From assembly GCA_031291675.1 (NCBI GenBank), contig JARLIO010000062.1:83013-147012 (forward strand): a stretch of 64,000 nt of DNA, given 5' to 3'. The notes beneath the pieces are model-generated. The model saw only the letters and a list, made by a program, of their open reading frames with translations, had not been told where the DNA came from and searched no databases. The DNA is from Azospirillaceae bacterium (GTDB lineage Bacteria; Pseudomonadota; Alphaproteobacteria; Azospirillales; Azospirillaceae). Shown here in pieces: positions 42,026 through 51,047 of this stretch (position 1 is its first letter; the number at the start of each line of letters is the position of its first letter). A program made the translations under genes and the position numbers.

Positions 42026-42754
42026 CTACGCGTTGCGCTGTTGTCTGGCCTCCGTGTCCACGGCGTCGGCCAACGCCACCAGGGATGTGAAATGGAAATC
42101 CGGCCTGGTGAATTCGGCGGGCTCGATCGTGCCGCCATAGCCGTTCCGGGCGTGCCGTCGCTGGATCCAGCAATTGGTCATGCCGAGTTTCCGCGAGATG
42201 CCGATGTCGTGATATTGGCTCTGGGCGACATGCAGGATGTCGTCCGGACCGCTGCCCTCGCGGGCCACGAAGTCAAAGACGGACTGGAAGAACGCGGGGT
42301 TTGGCTTCTCGGTTCCGGTGTCGTCGCTGGTGAAGCCGGCATGGAACGGATTGCCCAATTCCCGGGAGAAATGATCGAAAGCCCAGCGCCGGGCGTTGGT
42401 CATGGCGATCAGCCGGTAGCGCGTCGCCAACCGCGCCAGGGCGGCTTTGCTGTCGGCAAAGGCCGGCCAGGTTGCGGCGGACTCACGCAGCCGGTCGCCA
42501 TAGTGTTGCCCGGGGGGCAGCCCGAGGGCGGGGGCAATCACGCCGTAGACGCGGGCGAGGTCATCGGGAAACAGCGTGGCGTCCGGGGAATAACGGGCTT
42601 TGCGGTAGTGCGTCAGGGCGGTTTCGCCGTCGACGGAAACGCCGGCCTCGTCGGCGATCGATGCCAGGCACCCGGTGATGCCGGCCTCGAAATCGATCAG
42701 CGTCCCGACGACGTCGAATGTCAGATAGTTGAAGGTCAGAAGGCCCTTGACCAA
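42026..42754 (-). CDS. HAD-family hydrolase (haloacid dehalogenase type II-like), paralogue 1
   Basis: A 242-aa HAD hydrolase. Motif I is LTFDVVGTLIDF (nucleophilic Asp), motif II IAMTNARRW, motif III Lys in GTEKPNPAF, and motif IV DILHVAQSQYHDIG. It resembles 2-haloacid dehalogenases, but the same subgroup includes phosphatases. It lies 64 bp upstream of the binding-protein gene on the same strand, so it may share its operon. A second member is at 45597. Confidence 0.82.
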   Translation of the reverse strand: MVKGLLTFNYLTFDVVGTLIDFEAGITGCLASIADEAGVSVDGETALTHYRKARYSPDATLFPDDLARVYGVIAPALGLPPGQHYGDRLRESAATWPAFADSKAALARLATRYRLIAMTNARRWAFDHFSRELGNPFHAGFTSDDTGTEKPNPAFFQSVFDFVAREGSGPDDILHVAQSQYHDIGISRKLGMTNCWIQRRHARNGYGGTIEPAEFTRPDFHFTSLVALADAVDTEARQQRNA

Positions 42755-43018
42755 TGTCTTACCCCCGTTGCCGTGACCCTGCGGGTCGTTTTGGATTCAG
42801 CAGAATATTCCGCTGGTTCAGCATGTCGGTGCGCGCGCAAGCGCGCGTATCTTCAGGAGGCTGACCGGTTTTCCGGTTCTTTTGAGTGATTCAGTTTCGC
42901 CGTTGGATCTGGCAGAAGACTCTGAAAAACACGGCGGCGCGGCACATAATTGCGAATGTGCCGGGATCCGCGACATTTCAGAGTCTGGCGCCCGTCACCC
43001 GTCACCCGTCACGCCGGG
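42755..43018. other. Intergenic region
   Basis: About 265 bp. It contains a hairpin gcgcgcgcaagcgcgcgt (42831-42848) and the short tandem repeat cccgtcac (three units near 42990-43015) just after the aminotransferase stop. No gene seen. Confidence 0.5.
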
Positions 43019-44395
43019 TCAGCGCAAGGCCCGGCGCACCTCCGGATCTTCCAGGGTCTGGTCCAGCGTCCGGGCCGTCCGCTCGATGATCGCGTCGATA
43101 TCGTCCGTGGTGCAGCACAAGGGCGGCGCATAGCCCAGGATGCCGTTCGCAAAGGCGCGGATCACCAGGCCGTTGTTCCATGCCCGGTCGAAGATGCGCC
43201 GGGCCGGTTCGGCGGCGGCGGGCAGCGGGGTCTTGCGCGCCTTGTCGGTGACCAGTTCGATGGCCGCGAGCATGCCGCGACCGCGGACATCGCCGACCAG
43301 CGGGTGGTCCTTCAGCGCGTTGAGCCCCGCCATCAGTTGGGCTCCGGCCTTGATGCCGTTTGCCAGCAGCCCGTTTTCATAGAGCCGCAGCGTTTCCAGA
43401 CCGACCGCGGCGCTGACCGGATGGGCCGAGTAGGTGTAGCCGTGGCCGACCGCCGCCGCGCCGGCGCCGTCGGCGATGGTGTTGTAGACGGTGTCCGACA
43501 AGAACACGGCCCCCATCGGCACATAGCCGGAGGTCAGTCCTTTGGCCGTGGTCATGAAATCCGGCACGATGCCGTCGCCCGTGCAGGCGAACAGCGGTCC
43601 GGTGCGCCCAAAACCCGTGATCACCTCGTCGGCGATGAACAGGATGCCGTGGCTGCGGCAGCGCTCCAGCATGGCCTTCATCCAGCCCGGCGGCGGCACC
43701 AGCACCCCGCCCGATCCCTGGATCGGTTCGGCATAAAAGGCTGCGACCCGGTCCGGGCCGCCGACATCGGCGATCTTGGCCTCCAGTGCCGCGAGCGAGG
43801 CCGCGATGATCGCCGCCGGATCGCTGCCGACCGGATTGCGGTAGACATCGTGCGACGGAATCTTGTGTTGCCAGTCGAGCGGCACGCCGAAGCCGGCGTG
43901 AAAGCCTGGCAGCGCGGTCAGCCCGGCACCGACGGTCGAGGAACCGTGATAGCCCTGTTCCACCGAAATGAACTGGTCGCGTTGCGGCTGTCCCCTGGCA
44001 TGCCAGTAATAGCGGACGAAGCGGATGGTGCTGTCGATCGCATCCGATCCGCCCAGGGTGAAATAGACATGGTTGAGGTCGCCGGGAGCGCGTTCCGCCA
44101 GCTGCGCCGCCAGCTGGATCGCCGGCTCCGAGCCCAGGCTGAAATAGGCCGTGGCATAGGGCAATTCGCGCATCTGGCGGGCGGCGGCCTCAACGATGCT
44201 GTCCTGGCCGTAACCGGCGTTGACGCACCACAGGCCCGCGAACCCGTCGACGAGTTGATGACCGGCGGCGTCGGTGATGACGGCGCCCTTGGCGGATTTC
44301 AGAACGCGGACGCCGGCCTTTTCGTGGCCGCGATAGGACGCCACGGGATGGATCAGATGGGCGCGGTCGAGTTCGATCAGGGAATTGCTGAGCAT
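43019..44395 (-). CDS. Class-III pyridoxal-phosphate aminotransferase (amine:pyruvate type)
   Basis: A 458-aa fold-type I aminotransferase of the omega/polyamine group. It has GSDAIDSTIRFVRYYWHARG, the family signature LFIADEVITGFGRTG and the PLP-binding Lys in MTTAKGLTSGYVPMGA. Such enzymes move the terminal amino group of putrescine, GABA, beta-alanine or taurine to pyruvate or 2-oxoglutarate. The ATG at 44395 has an AGGAAG site; the in-frame TTG at 44416 does not. It lies 13 bp after the GNAT gene and is probably its operon partner. Confidence 0.9.
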   Translation of the reverse strand: MLSNSLIELDRAHLIHPVASYRGHEKAGVRVLKSAKGAVITDAAGHQLVDGFAGLWCVNAGYGQDSIVEAAARQMRELPYATAYFSLGSEPAIQLAAQLAERAPGDLNHVYFTLGGSDAIDSTIRFVRYYWHARGQPQRDQFISVEQGYHGSSTVGAGLTALPGFHAGFGVPLDWQHKIPSHDVYRNPVGSDPAAIIAASLAALEAKIADVGGPDRVAAFYAEPIQGSGGVLVPPPGWMKAMLERCRSHGILFIADEVITGFGRTGPLFACTGDGIVPDFMTTAKGLTSGYVPMGAVFLSDTVYNTIADGAGAAAVGHGYTYSAHPVSAAVGLETLRLYENGLLANGIKAGAQLMAGLNALKDHPLVGDVRGRGMLAAIELVTDKARKTPLPAAAEPARRIFDRAWNNGLVIRAFANGILGYAPPLCCTTDDIDAIIERTARTLDQTLEDPEVRRALR

Positions 44396-44408
44396 GATGG
44401 CTTCCTGG

Positions 44409-45263
44409 TTAGCCAAGGGCCTGATTGGCGAGAGCGAAGGTTGATACGAAGGCGGGCGGGGCCGCTGCGATGACGGGCCGCTGCATCACGATGCCGCCGC
44501 CCACAGCGGGCATCCCCAGCGTCGCGAGCCAGGGGCCGAGGCCGGTGTCGCTGCCGGTATCGACCCGCACGAAGCGGCCTGGGCGGGCCGCGATGGCGGC
44601 GGTGATCAGCGACCGGGCGTCCTCGGCGTCCGTGGCGACGACCGGGCCGATGACCTCGCCCCGGCCAAAGGCGCGCAGGCCGGCGAAGCCGGTGATCCTG
44701 CCGTCGCGGCGCCGTACCATGAAGGGACCAAGCACGGCGAGATGGGCGATCAGCGCGTGCCGGTCGGCGCCGAAGGCGACGCGGTCCAGTGCCGCAAGGG
44801 CCGGGATGTCGCCGGGCTCCGCCGGGGTGATGTCCGGCGGCGGCGCCAGGGCCGGGGCTTCGCCCTGATGCTGGACGACGGTTCCGATGGCCTGGAAGCC
44901 CAGCCGTTCATAGAGGGGCAGGCCCTCGCGGGTGGCGATCAGGCGAAGCGGGCGCGATCCGGCCCGGTCCAAAGCGGCATTCATCAGCTCGCGACCCAGG
45001 CCGCGTCCGCGCTGGGCCGCGTCGACGATCACCATATTGATGGTGGCGGCGTCGTTCCTGTAAGGCGTCATCAGGATCGTCCCGATGACCTGCGTCCCGT
45101 TGGCCACGGCCACCACGCCCTGGCTCAGGGCGAGGGCCAGACGCCAGTCTTCCCGCCGATGCGGCCATTCCGCCTGCTGTGACAGACGGACGGCCCCTTC
45201 CAGATGTTGTGGGCCGAAGGCCAGAAGTTCGACCGTCGGCGCTACGACCGATTGTGTGTGCAT
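44409..45263 (-). CDS. Two-domain GNAT acetyltransferase, paralogue 1
   Basis: A 284-aa protein. The N-terminal GNAT domain (~10-135) has INMVIVDAAQRGRGLGRELM, whose QRGRGLG is the acetyl-CoA pyrophosphate loop. The C-terminal half (~150-275) is an Acetyltransf_18-like domain (RAFGRGEVIGPVVATDAEDA). A paralogue with the same layout and the same C-terminal ALxxQALG ending is at 50145. It is upstream of the aminotransferase gene in one operon, so its substrate is probably an amine of the same pathway (inferred). Confidence 0.85.
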   Translation of the reverse strand: MHTQSVVAPTVELLAFGPQHLEGAVRLSQQAEWPHRREDWRLALALSQGVVAVANGTQVIGTILMTPYRNDAATINMVIVDAAQRGRGLGRELMNAALDRAGSRPLRLIATREGLPLYERLGFQAIGTVVQHQGEAPALAPPPDITPAEPGDIPALAALDRVAFGADRHALIAHLAVLGPFMVRRRDGRITGFAGLRAFGRGEVIGPVVATDAEDARSLITAAIAARPGRFVRVDTGSDTGLGPWLATLGMPAVGGGIVMQRPVIAAAPPAFVSTFALANQALG

Positions 45264-45596
45264 GGGCAGCCTCTGTGATCTGCTGCCCTCAGTGTTGAGC
45301 CGGCGCCCCCGGTAGATCGTCTGAAGGCTGCGTGTTCGGCGCTATCTTTCGCCGTGGCACCGGGGGCTTGCCGCATCTTATGCCGCAGGCGCTTTTGCCG
45401 CAGGGCCGACACCCCCGGGCGCGTCCGGATCGGGGCATCCGGGCTGGGCGCCAGCCTTCCCAACCATATGCCAAATGGCCCGAAGGAAACGGAACAATCT
45501 GCTTTCGCACCGGGCAATTCAGTCGAGCCCGATGGTCCTGCCAAGCCTAAAATCAGGACCGAAGAACAGACCCCGCTTTGCACCAAGGATCGGACC
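45264..45596. promoter_or_regulatory. Divergent promoter region (GNAT / HAD genes)
   Basis: About 330 bp between divergent genes. No coding region is convincing; the open frames are extensions of the flanking genes. No motif could be assigned. Confidence 0.4.
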
Positions 45597-46265
45597 ATGA
45601 GCCATTTCCGCCCGAAATACGTCACTTTCGACTGTCATGGCACGCTGATCAATTTCCAGATGGCAGAGGCCGCGCGCGATCTCTATGGCGCCCGGCTCGG
45701 CGAGCCGCAGATGGTTGAATTCATCCGGAATTTTGCGGCCTATCGTCTCGACGAAATCCTGGGCGACTGGAAGTCCTATGCCGAGGTTGTTCACAATGCC
45801 CTCGAGCGGACCTGCAAGCGCAACGGCGTGACTTTCCGCGACGAAGACGCCCGCATGGTCTATGAGCGTGTTCCCACCTGGGGACCGCACCCCGACGTGC
45901 CGGCGGGCCTTGCCAAGGTGGCCCGGGAAATCCCGCTGGTCATCCTGTCCAACGCCATGAATGCCCAGATCATGTCGAACGTCGCCACGCTGGGCGCGCC
46001 ATTTCATGCGGTCTACACCGCCGAACAGGCACAGGCCTACAAGCCGCGCTTCAGGGCTTTCGAATATATGTTCGATAGCCTCGGCTGCGGGCCCGAGGAC
46101 ATTCTGCACTGCTCGTCCTCGTTCCGCTACGACCTGATGTCGGCCCATGACCTCGGCATCAAGAACAAGGTCTGGGTCAATCGTGGCCACGAGCCGGCCA
46201 ATCCCTATTACGGCTATAGCGAAATCGCCGACATTTCCGGTTTGCCCGCCCTTGTCGGTTTGTGA
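45597..46265 (+). CDS. HAD-family hydrolase (haloacid dehalogenase type II-like), paralogue 2
   Basis: A 222-aa HAD hydrolase similar in layout to the gene at 42026. Motif I is VTFDCHGTLINF, motif II VILSNAMN, motif III Lys in AYKPRFRAF, and motif IV DILHCSSSFRYDL. Start is the ATG at 45597 (MSHFRPKYV), preceded by AAGGAT. It precedes the PuuB-like oxidase by 16 bp; the two form an operon. Confidence 0.85.
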   Translation: MSHFRPKYVTFDCHGTLINFQMAEAARDLYGARLGEPQMVEFIRNFAAYRLDEILGDWKSYAEVVHNALERTCKRNGVTFRDEDARMVYERVPTWGPHPDVPAGLAKVAREIPLVILSNAMNAQIMSNVATLGAPFHAVYTAEQAQAYKPRFRAFEYMFDSLGCGPEDILHCSSSFRYDLMSAHDLGIKNKVWVNRGHEPANPYYGYSEIADISGLPALVGL

Positions 46266-46281
46266 CGAAAGGAACCTCCCC

Positions 46282-47556
46282 ATGAAGTTCGTGCCCTACT
46301 GGCGCGATACGGCCCCGCTGTTTGCCGGCGCGGCCGAGGGCCCGGTTGACGGGCACTACGATGTCGCCGTGATCGGCGGCGGCTTCACCGGGCTGGGTGC
46401 CGCCCGGCAACTGGCAAAGGCGGGGGCGCGGGTCGTCGTGCTGGAGGCGCAGCGGGTCGCGAGCGGCGGCTCCGGCCGCAATGGCGGCCATCTCAATAAT
46501 GGCTTGGCGCACAGCTACCTCGCCGCCCGGGCGGAACTGGGTCAGGAGCGCGCCATCGCGCTCTACCGCGCCTTTGACGCCTCGATCGACACCCTGGAGA
46601 CGCTGATCGCGGAGGAGGGGATCGACTGCGATTTCCGGCGCGCCGGCAAGCTGAAGCTGGCCTCCAAGCCCGGGCATTTCGAGGCGATCGCGCGGAATTT
46701 CGAAGCGGTGAACCGCGAGGTCGATCCCGATACCGCGCTGCTGAGCGCGAGCGACTTGAAGGCGGAGGTCGGTTCGCCCTTTTTCGGTGCCATGTTGTCG
46801 CCCAAGAGCGCGATGATGCATATGGGGCGCTATGGCGCGGGCCTGGCCGCGGCGGCGGCGCGGCGCGGCGCCGTTATTTTCGAATCAGCGCCGGTTACGG
46901 CACGGACGCTGGCGAACGGTCGCCATGCGCTGGTGACCCCGCGCGGCACCGTGACCGCCAATCAGGTCCTGGTGGCCACCGGGGCGTACACGACGAAGAA
47001 TTTCGGCTATTTCCGGCGCCGCATCATTCCGGTCGGCAGCTTCATCATCGCCACGCGGCCGTTGAGCGATGCCGAGATCGCCGGAACAATGCCGGGCAAC
47101 CGCACCTGCGTGACCTCGATGAACATCGGCAACTATTTCCGCCTGTCCCCGGATCGGCGGCTGATCTTTGGCGGCCGGGCCCGGTTCTCGGCGACCTCGG
47201 ACCAGCAATCCGACGCGCGGGGCGGCGAGATCCTCCGGGCCGGTCTGGCGAAGCTTTTTCCCCAGATCGCGACGATCGAGATCGATTATTGTTGGGGCGG
47301 TCTGATCGACATGACCCGGGATCGCTATCCCCGGGCCGGCTTCGTCGATGGCGTGTGGTACGCCATGGGCTATTCCGGGCATGGGGCCCAGCTGTCGACG
47401 CATCTTGGCATGACGATGGCTGACGCGATCCTGGGGCGCGCCGATGCCAACCCGCTGAAGGGCCTGTCCTGGCCGGCAATCCCCGGCCATTTCGGCAAGC
47501 CCTGGTTCCTGCCGCTGGTCGGCCTGTATTATCAGATGCTCGACCGGATCCGGTAA
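46282..47556 (+). CDS. FAD-dependent amine oxidase (gamma-glutamylputrescine oxidase/PuuB-like)
   Basis: A 424-aa DAO-family flavoenzyme starting MKFVPYWRDTAP with AAAGGAAC upstream. The FAD motif is VAVIGGGFTGLGAARQLA. RVASGGSGRNGGHLNNG and the C-terminal GVWYAMGYSGHGAQLSTHLG are typical of PuuB/OrdL-type oxidases, which deaminate N-substituted amines such as gamma-glutamylputrescine. It differs from the closely related pair at 34559 and 51311. Together with the aminotransferase and GabD-like gene it suggests polyamine or related amine breakdown. Confidence 0.87.
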   Translation: MKFVPYWRDTAPLFAGAAEGPVDGHYDVAVIGGGFTGLGAARQLAKAGARVVVLEAQRVASGGSGRNGGHLNNGLAHSYLAARAELGQERAIALYRAFDASIDTLETLIAEEGIDCDFRRAGKLKLASKPGHFEAIARNFEAVNREVDPDTALLSASDLKAEVGSPFFGAMLSPKSAMMHMGRYGAGLAAAAARRGAVIFESAPVTARTLANGRHALVTPRGTVTANQVLVATGAYTTKNFGYFRRRIIPVGSFIIATRPLSDAEIAGTMPGNRTCVTSMNIGNYFRLSPDRRLIFGGRARFSATSDQQSDARGGEILRAGLAKLFPQIATIEIDYCWGGLIDMTRDRYPRAGFVDGVWYAMGYSGHGAQLSTHLGMTMADAILGRADANPLKGLSWPAIPGHFGKPWFLPLVGLYYQMLDRIR

Positions 47557-47657
47557 GCCGCGGGTCTCTCACCCACCATCCGTTCCTGCACACCAAAGGG
47601 GCCCCTGAAACGATTCGATCAAGACACCGCCATGAATGCGGCATAATCTACCGGCTC

Positions 47658-47797
47658 GCGTCGCTGATAATGCGAGGATCTCTCGCTACCGTCGCCCTCG
47701 CGAACGCGGGGGCCCGGAGCCGCACGCTCCGAACGATGGCGCCTGTGGCCCTGGATGCCTGCGTTCGCGAGCATGACGGTGGCAAATTCGATGACGC
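47658..47797. repeat. Dispersed hairpin repeat R2, copy d (core inverted relative to its flanks)
   Basis: The core (acgctccgaacgatggcgcctgt...) reads in the + orientation as in copies a-c. The outer parts are swapped and inverted: the left end (gcgtcgctgataatgcgaggatctctcgc) is the reverse complement of the right end of the other copies, and the right end (aaattcgatgacgc) is the reverse complement of their left end. Confidence 0.8.
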
Positions 47798-47858
47798 CCC
47801 CCCCCACGCGCGGGATTGCCGATCGTCAATCCCGGCCACACCACGCTGTACCCGACCA

Positions 47859-49019
47859 ATGCTTTCGCCGTCCTCCGTGATACCCGTTCCGTTGACCGAA
47901 GCCGAGGCCCGGCATATCTGGCTTCGTGCCCAACGGCTCGACCGTCCAGCCCCCTTCGGCGACGGGCCCGAGGCAACACGCGCCGCGGTCGAACATCTGG
48001 GCTATGTCCAGATCGATACGATCAATGTGATCGAGCGCTGTCATCACCATATCCTCTGGACGCGCATCCCAACCTACCAGCGCGAGGATCTGCACCGGGC
48101 GCAGAGCGTCGACAAGACGGTGTTCGAATATTGGACCCACGCCTTGTCCTATGTGCCGACCCGCGATCTGCGCTTCTTCCTTCCCGATATGAGGCGGCAC
48201 CGGCAATCGCCATCGGGTTGGTTCGATTCGGTGAAGGCGGAGGATCTGGACAAGGTTCTGACGCTGATCCGCAACGAGGGCGCCTTGTCGATCAAAGATA
48301 TCGACGACGACGTCCTGGTCGAGAAAGACCACGCCTGGGCCAGCCGCAAACCATCGAAACGGGCCTTGCAACTGGCCTTCTACACGGGCGCGCTGACGGT
48401 CAGCGAGCGGTCCGGCATGCTCAAGACCTATGAACTGATCGAGCGGCATTTCGGTTGGGACAAGCCGCCACGGGCGGCATCGGAACGGCAGGTGGTGAAC
48501 TATCTGCTCGACCGGGCCTTGTTATCGCAAGGGCTGGTCAGCCTCGAGTCAATTTGTCATCTCGACGCCCGGCGCAAAGCCAATGTGCGTGAGGCGATCG
48601 AAACGCGGGTGCGCCGGGGGCAACTGCTGCCGGTTGCCGTCGCAGGGGGCGGAAAAGCGGAGCATTGGGCGCGGCCGGAGGCCCTGAGCGACCTTCGGGC
48701 CCCGGAAGCGGAAGCCGTTCATATTCTGTCGCCCTTCGACCCGTTGATCATCCAGCGCAAGAGGCTGAGCCTGTTTTTCCACTATGAACATCGTTTCGAA
48801 GCCTATGTGCCGAAGGAAAAGCGGGTCTTCGGCTATTTTGCCCTTCCCGTCCTCGTCGGCGATCAGATCGTGGCGGCCATCGATCTCAAGGCAGATCGCA
48901 AGAACCGTACGTTGCTGGTGCAGCAATGGACCTGGGTCGGGCGCGGTTCGACGGCATCGCACAAGGTGCGGATCGAGGAAACCCTGCATCGCTTCGAACA
49001 ATTTCAATTTCAATCGTAA
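47859..49019 (+). CDS. ycaQ: YcaQ-like winged-helix protein (HTH_42, DNA crosslink repair glycosylase family)
   Basis: A 386-aa protein of the YcaQ/AlkX family, whose studied members unhook DNA interstrand crosslinks as glycosylases. Family features: TEAEARHIWLRAQRLDRPA at the N-terminus, LGYVQIDTINVIERCHHHIL with the catalytic-type QxD (VQID) motif, FEYWTHALSYVP, and C-terminal ILSPFDPLIIQRKRLSLFF. Start at 47859 is a plausible ATG, but no strong ribosome site is visible and an internal GTG (VIPVPLTE) is possible. The upstream open frame is R2 repeat copy d. Confidence 0.87.
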   Translation: MLSPSSVIPVPLTEAEARHIWLRAQRLDRPAPFGDGPEATRAAVEHLGYVQIDTINVIERCHHHILWTRIPTYQREDLHRAQSVDKTVFEYWTHALSYVPTRDLRFFLPDMRRHRQSPSGWFDSVKAEDLDKVLTLIRNEGALSIKDIDDDVLVEKDHAWASRKPSKRALQLAFYTGALTVSERSGMLKTYELIERHFGWDKPPRAASERQVVNYLLDRALLSQGLVSLESICHLDARRKANVREAIETRVRRGQLLPVAVAGGGKAEHWARPEALSDLRAPEAEAVHILSPFDPLIIQRKRLSLFFHYEHRFEAYVPKEKRVFGYFALPVLVGDQIVAAIDLKADRKNRTLLVQQWTWVGRGSTASHKVRIEETLHRFEQFQFQS

Positions 49020-49349
49020 CGACGGCCGTGACGACGGCCGATCCCTCGGAAAGGAGGGGCCGTTCTTACGGATTGTGCGCCGGGAAGCCGGCAAGGAATA
49101 GATGGTGCAACTCCCTTACGATGAAGGGGACGTTGGATAAGGTCACGTCGACTATCAATTATGCGGCATAAATGGAAGCACGAAACACGTAATGGTACGC
49201 CTTCGTTCCGTCCGTGTGAGCTAACAGGTACACTCAGTAGCCAAATAAATCAGGAGTGGCCTTCTCATTTTCATTGATGTCGGCATTGTGGCGAAGGAAC
49301 ATGGAATCGATAAAGAAAGCGCGGAACCAGACATCTCGCTCAGTATGGT
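49020..49349. other. Intergenic region upstream of mazEF
   Basis: About 330 bp with no gene recognised. Composition is slightly more AT-rich than the neighbours towards the right, where the mazEF promoter lies. Confidence 0.4.
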
Positions 49350-49364
49350 GTAACGCGTTACAAT
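49350..49364 (+). promoter_or_regulatory. mazEF promoter/operator palindrome
   Basis: gtaacgcgttac (49350-49361) is a perfect 12-bp palindrome overlapping a TACAAT -10-like hexamer (49359-49364); a related half site, cacgcgtt, follows at 49367. The position about 30 bp before the antitoxin start fits autoregulation by the antitoxin. GGAGG at 49382 is the ribosome site. Confidence 0.5.
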
Positions 49365-49392
49365 ATCACGCGTTCCACCATGGAGGCTCGAA

Positions 49393-49599
49393 ATGGCGAC
49401 AACAGCGGAGCGAATGAAGGCGATGTGGTCGCGACGGCGCGCCGACGGGCTGCGCGAAGTGCGGCTTTTCGTGCCGGATGCCAGAACGGCTGTCACCCGG
49501 CGTCGCATCGCCGAACAAGTGGCCCGGCTGGAACCGGCCGCTGAAAAGGCCGCTTTGGATTGGATCGAAGAGGTTTCCGAGTTCGATGCGACGCGGTGA
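49393..49599 (+). CDS. mazE: MazE-type antitoxin (DUF3018-like)
   Basis: A 68-aa protein, MATTAERMKAMWSRRRADGL then REVRLFVPDARTAVTRRRIA, matching the antitoxin MazE family (DUF3018). The N-terminal half should bind DNA and the acidic C-terminal half (ALDWIEEVSEFDATR) should bind and block the toxin. Its stop overlaps the toxin start by 14 bp, so the pair is translationally coupled. It probably represses its own promoter through the palindrome just upstream. A plasmid-maintenance or stress role is inferred. Confidence 0.85.
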   Translation: MATTAERMKAMWSRRRADGLREVRLFVPDARTAVTRRRIAEQVARLEPAAEKAALDWIEEVSEFDATR

Positions 49600-49915
49600 T
49601 GTGGTGGTGGTCGCTGCGGCCGGTGATTACGGAAAACCGAGACCGGCGGTTGTCATTCAAACCGACGCGTTTCCGGCGCACCATGCCTCGGTGGTGGTTT
49701 GCCAGACGACGTCCGAACTGGTCGATGCGCCCGATTTCCGCGTCACCATTGAGCCTCGTCCCGACAATGGATTGCGAGACCGTTCGCAGATCATGGTGGA
49801 TAAACCCGTGACCGTCCGCCGCGGGCGAATTGGTCAGATCATCGGCCGCCTGACACCGGATGACGTCATCAAACTGGATACCGCCGTGGCCTTCGTCATG
49901 GGCTTGGCAGACTGA
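49586..49915 (+). CDS. mazF: MazF/PemK-type endoribonuclease toxin
   Basis: A 109-aa toxin of the MazF/PemK family, beginning MRRGDVVVVAAAGDYGKPRP, with PAVVIQTDAF, VVCQTTSELVDAPDFRVTIE and RSQIMVDKPVTVRRGRIGQI. The conserved RGDV near the start, the KPRPAV strand and the MVDK segment that contributes to the RNase site are present. MazF cleaves RNA at short sites, halting growth when the antitoxin is lost. The ATG at 49586 lies inside the antitoxin gene; the longer frame upstream is a shadow. Confidence 0.88.
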   Translation: MRRGDVVVVAAAGDYGKPRPAVVIQTDAFPAHHASVVVCQTTSELVDAPDFRVTIEPRPDNGLRDRSQIMVDKPVTVRRGRIGQIIGRLTPDDVIKLDTAVAFVMGLAD

Positions 49916-50144
49916 CACAAGGCGAGGGAAAGATGACGGAACATGCCTGTCCTGGCCTGTACGGCGGCGATCCAGCTTTCCTGTTCGAGGTGGATGCGTC
50001 TCTCGACCAGCTGCCGCATTCCCTGCCATCAGGACCCGATGGCGACAACGAGGCGGACATTCGCTGATCCAGGCCTGCAGGCCTGGATCGACGGTCCGCA
50101 AGATCGACGTGATCACTTGAAACCGCTGACCTGTCGGATGGCAC
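49916..50144. other. Intergenic region after mazF
   Basis: 230 bp. Contains a palindrome ccaggcctgcaggcctgg (about 50070-50087) that may act as a terminator between the convergent mazF and GNAT genes. No gene seen. Confidence 0.4.
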
Positions 50145-51047
50145 TCAGCCAAGGGCCTGACTGGCCAGGGCGTAGGTCACGGGCTGCCCGGCTTTCGGGG
50201 CGGCGGGGTCGCGCGGTACATCACCACGGGACATGGACAGCACGGTGTCGAACACCGGCAGATTGACCTGGGCCAGGAAGGTGAAGAATTCGCCTTCGGC
50301 GCGGCTCGTATCGAGCCGCACGAAATGCCCGGCATGATCGGCAATCTGCGGTGCGACCACGGCAATGGCATCGTGATCGTCGGTGGCGACCACGGGACCG
50401 ATGACGGAACCACGACCGAACCGGCGGCACAGGGCAAAGGCCTCGAGCCGATCGTCGCGGAACAGGCCGTAGCCTGCCGACGCCGGGAACAGGCTGGCCA
50501 GCAGGACCGGCCGCGGCACGCCAAAACCGCGCGCATCAAGCGCGATCACCGCGGCGAGGTCGCTGTTGTCCAGCCGCCGCATCAGGGCCCGGTCGGGCAG
50601 GGGCGGCGCCTCGCCGGGCCATCGCGCTTCGGCCTGACACTGGTACACCGTTTCCCCGGGGATGAAATCCAGTGACAGATAGAGCCGGCGTCCGGCACGG
50701 GTCGCGCTCAGCCGGAAATGATGGCAGCCGGATTTCGCCAGGGCCTGTTTCATCAGCCATTCGCCGGCGCCCAGGGCTTGCAGCCGGGGCGACGTGATCA
50801 TCATGCCGAGGGTGGCGAAGTCCTCACCATGGGGAAACCACATGATCGAGCCCAGGACGCGGCCAATGTCGTCGAGGGCGACAAGCCCCTGCCCGACGTC
50901 GCGCAGGGCCTGCCAATCCTCGGCCCGGTGCGGCCAGCCCACGGCAATCGAATGGGCGTGGAGTTGCCCCAGCTCGACGTCACGGATGTCGGTGACAGAC
51001 ATCTTGAAAGCGTCGAACGCCCGGGTTTCCGATTGCGCGCTTGCCAT
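50145..51047 (-). CDS. Two-domain GNAT acetyltransferase, paralogue 2
   Basis: A 300-aa protein with the same two-domain layout as the gene at 44409: N-terminal GNAT (IRDVELGQLHAHSIAVGWPH; LGMMITSPRLQALGAGEWLM) and C-terminal Acetyltransf_18-like domain (CRRFGRGSVIGPVVATDDHD). The acetyl-CoA loop reads RLQALGAGE instead of QRGRGLG, so binding may be weaker. The ATG at 51047 has GGAGGAG upstream. It is divergent from the FAD oxidoreductase at 51311, just as paralogue 1 is divergent from amine-catabolism genes. Confidence 0.83.
   Translation of the reverse strand: MASAQSETRAFDAFKMSVTDIRDVELGQLHAHSIAVGWPHRAEDWQALRDVGQGLVALDDIGRVLGSIMWFPHGEDFATLGMMITSPRLQALGAGEWLMKQALAKSGCHHFRLSATRAGRRLYLSLDFIPGETVYQCQAEARWPGEAPPLPDRALMRRLDNSDLAAVIALDARGFGVPRPVLLASLFPASAGYGLFRDDRLEAFALCRRFGRGSVIGPVVATDDHDAIAVVAPQIADHAGHFVRLDTSRAEGEFFTFLAQVNLPVFDTVLSMSRGDVPRDPAAPKAGQPVTYALASQALG

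Noticed and set aside
42990..43015. Short tandem repeat cccgtcac as a functional iteron
   Set aside because: Only three units of 8 bp, directly after a gene end, with no initiator nearby.
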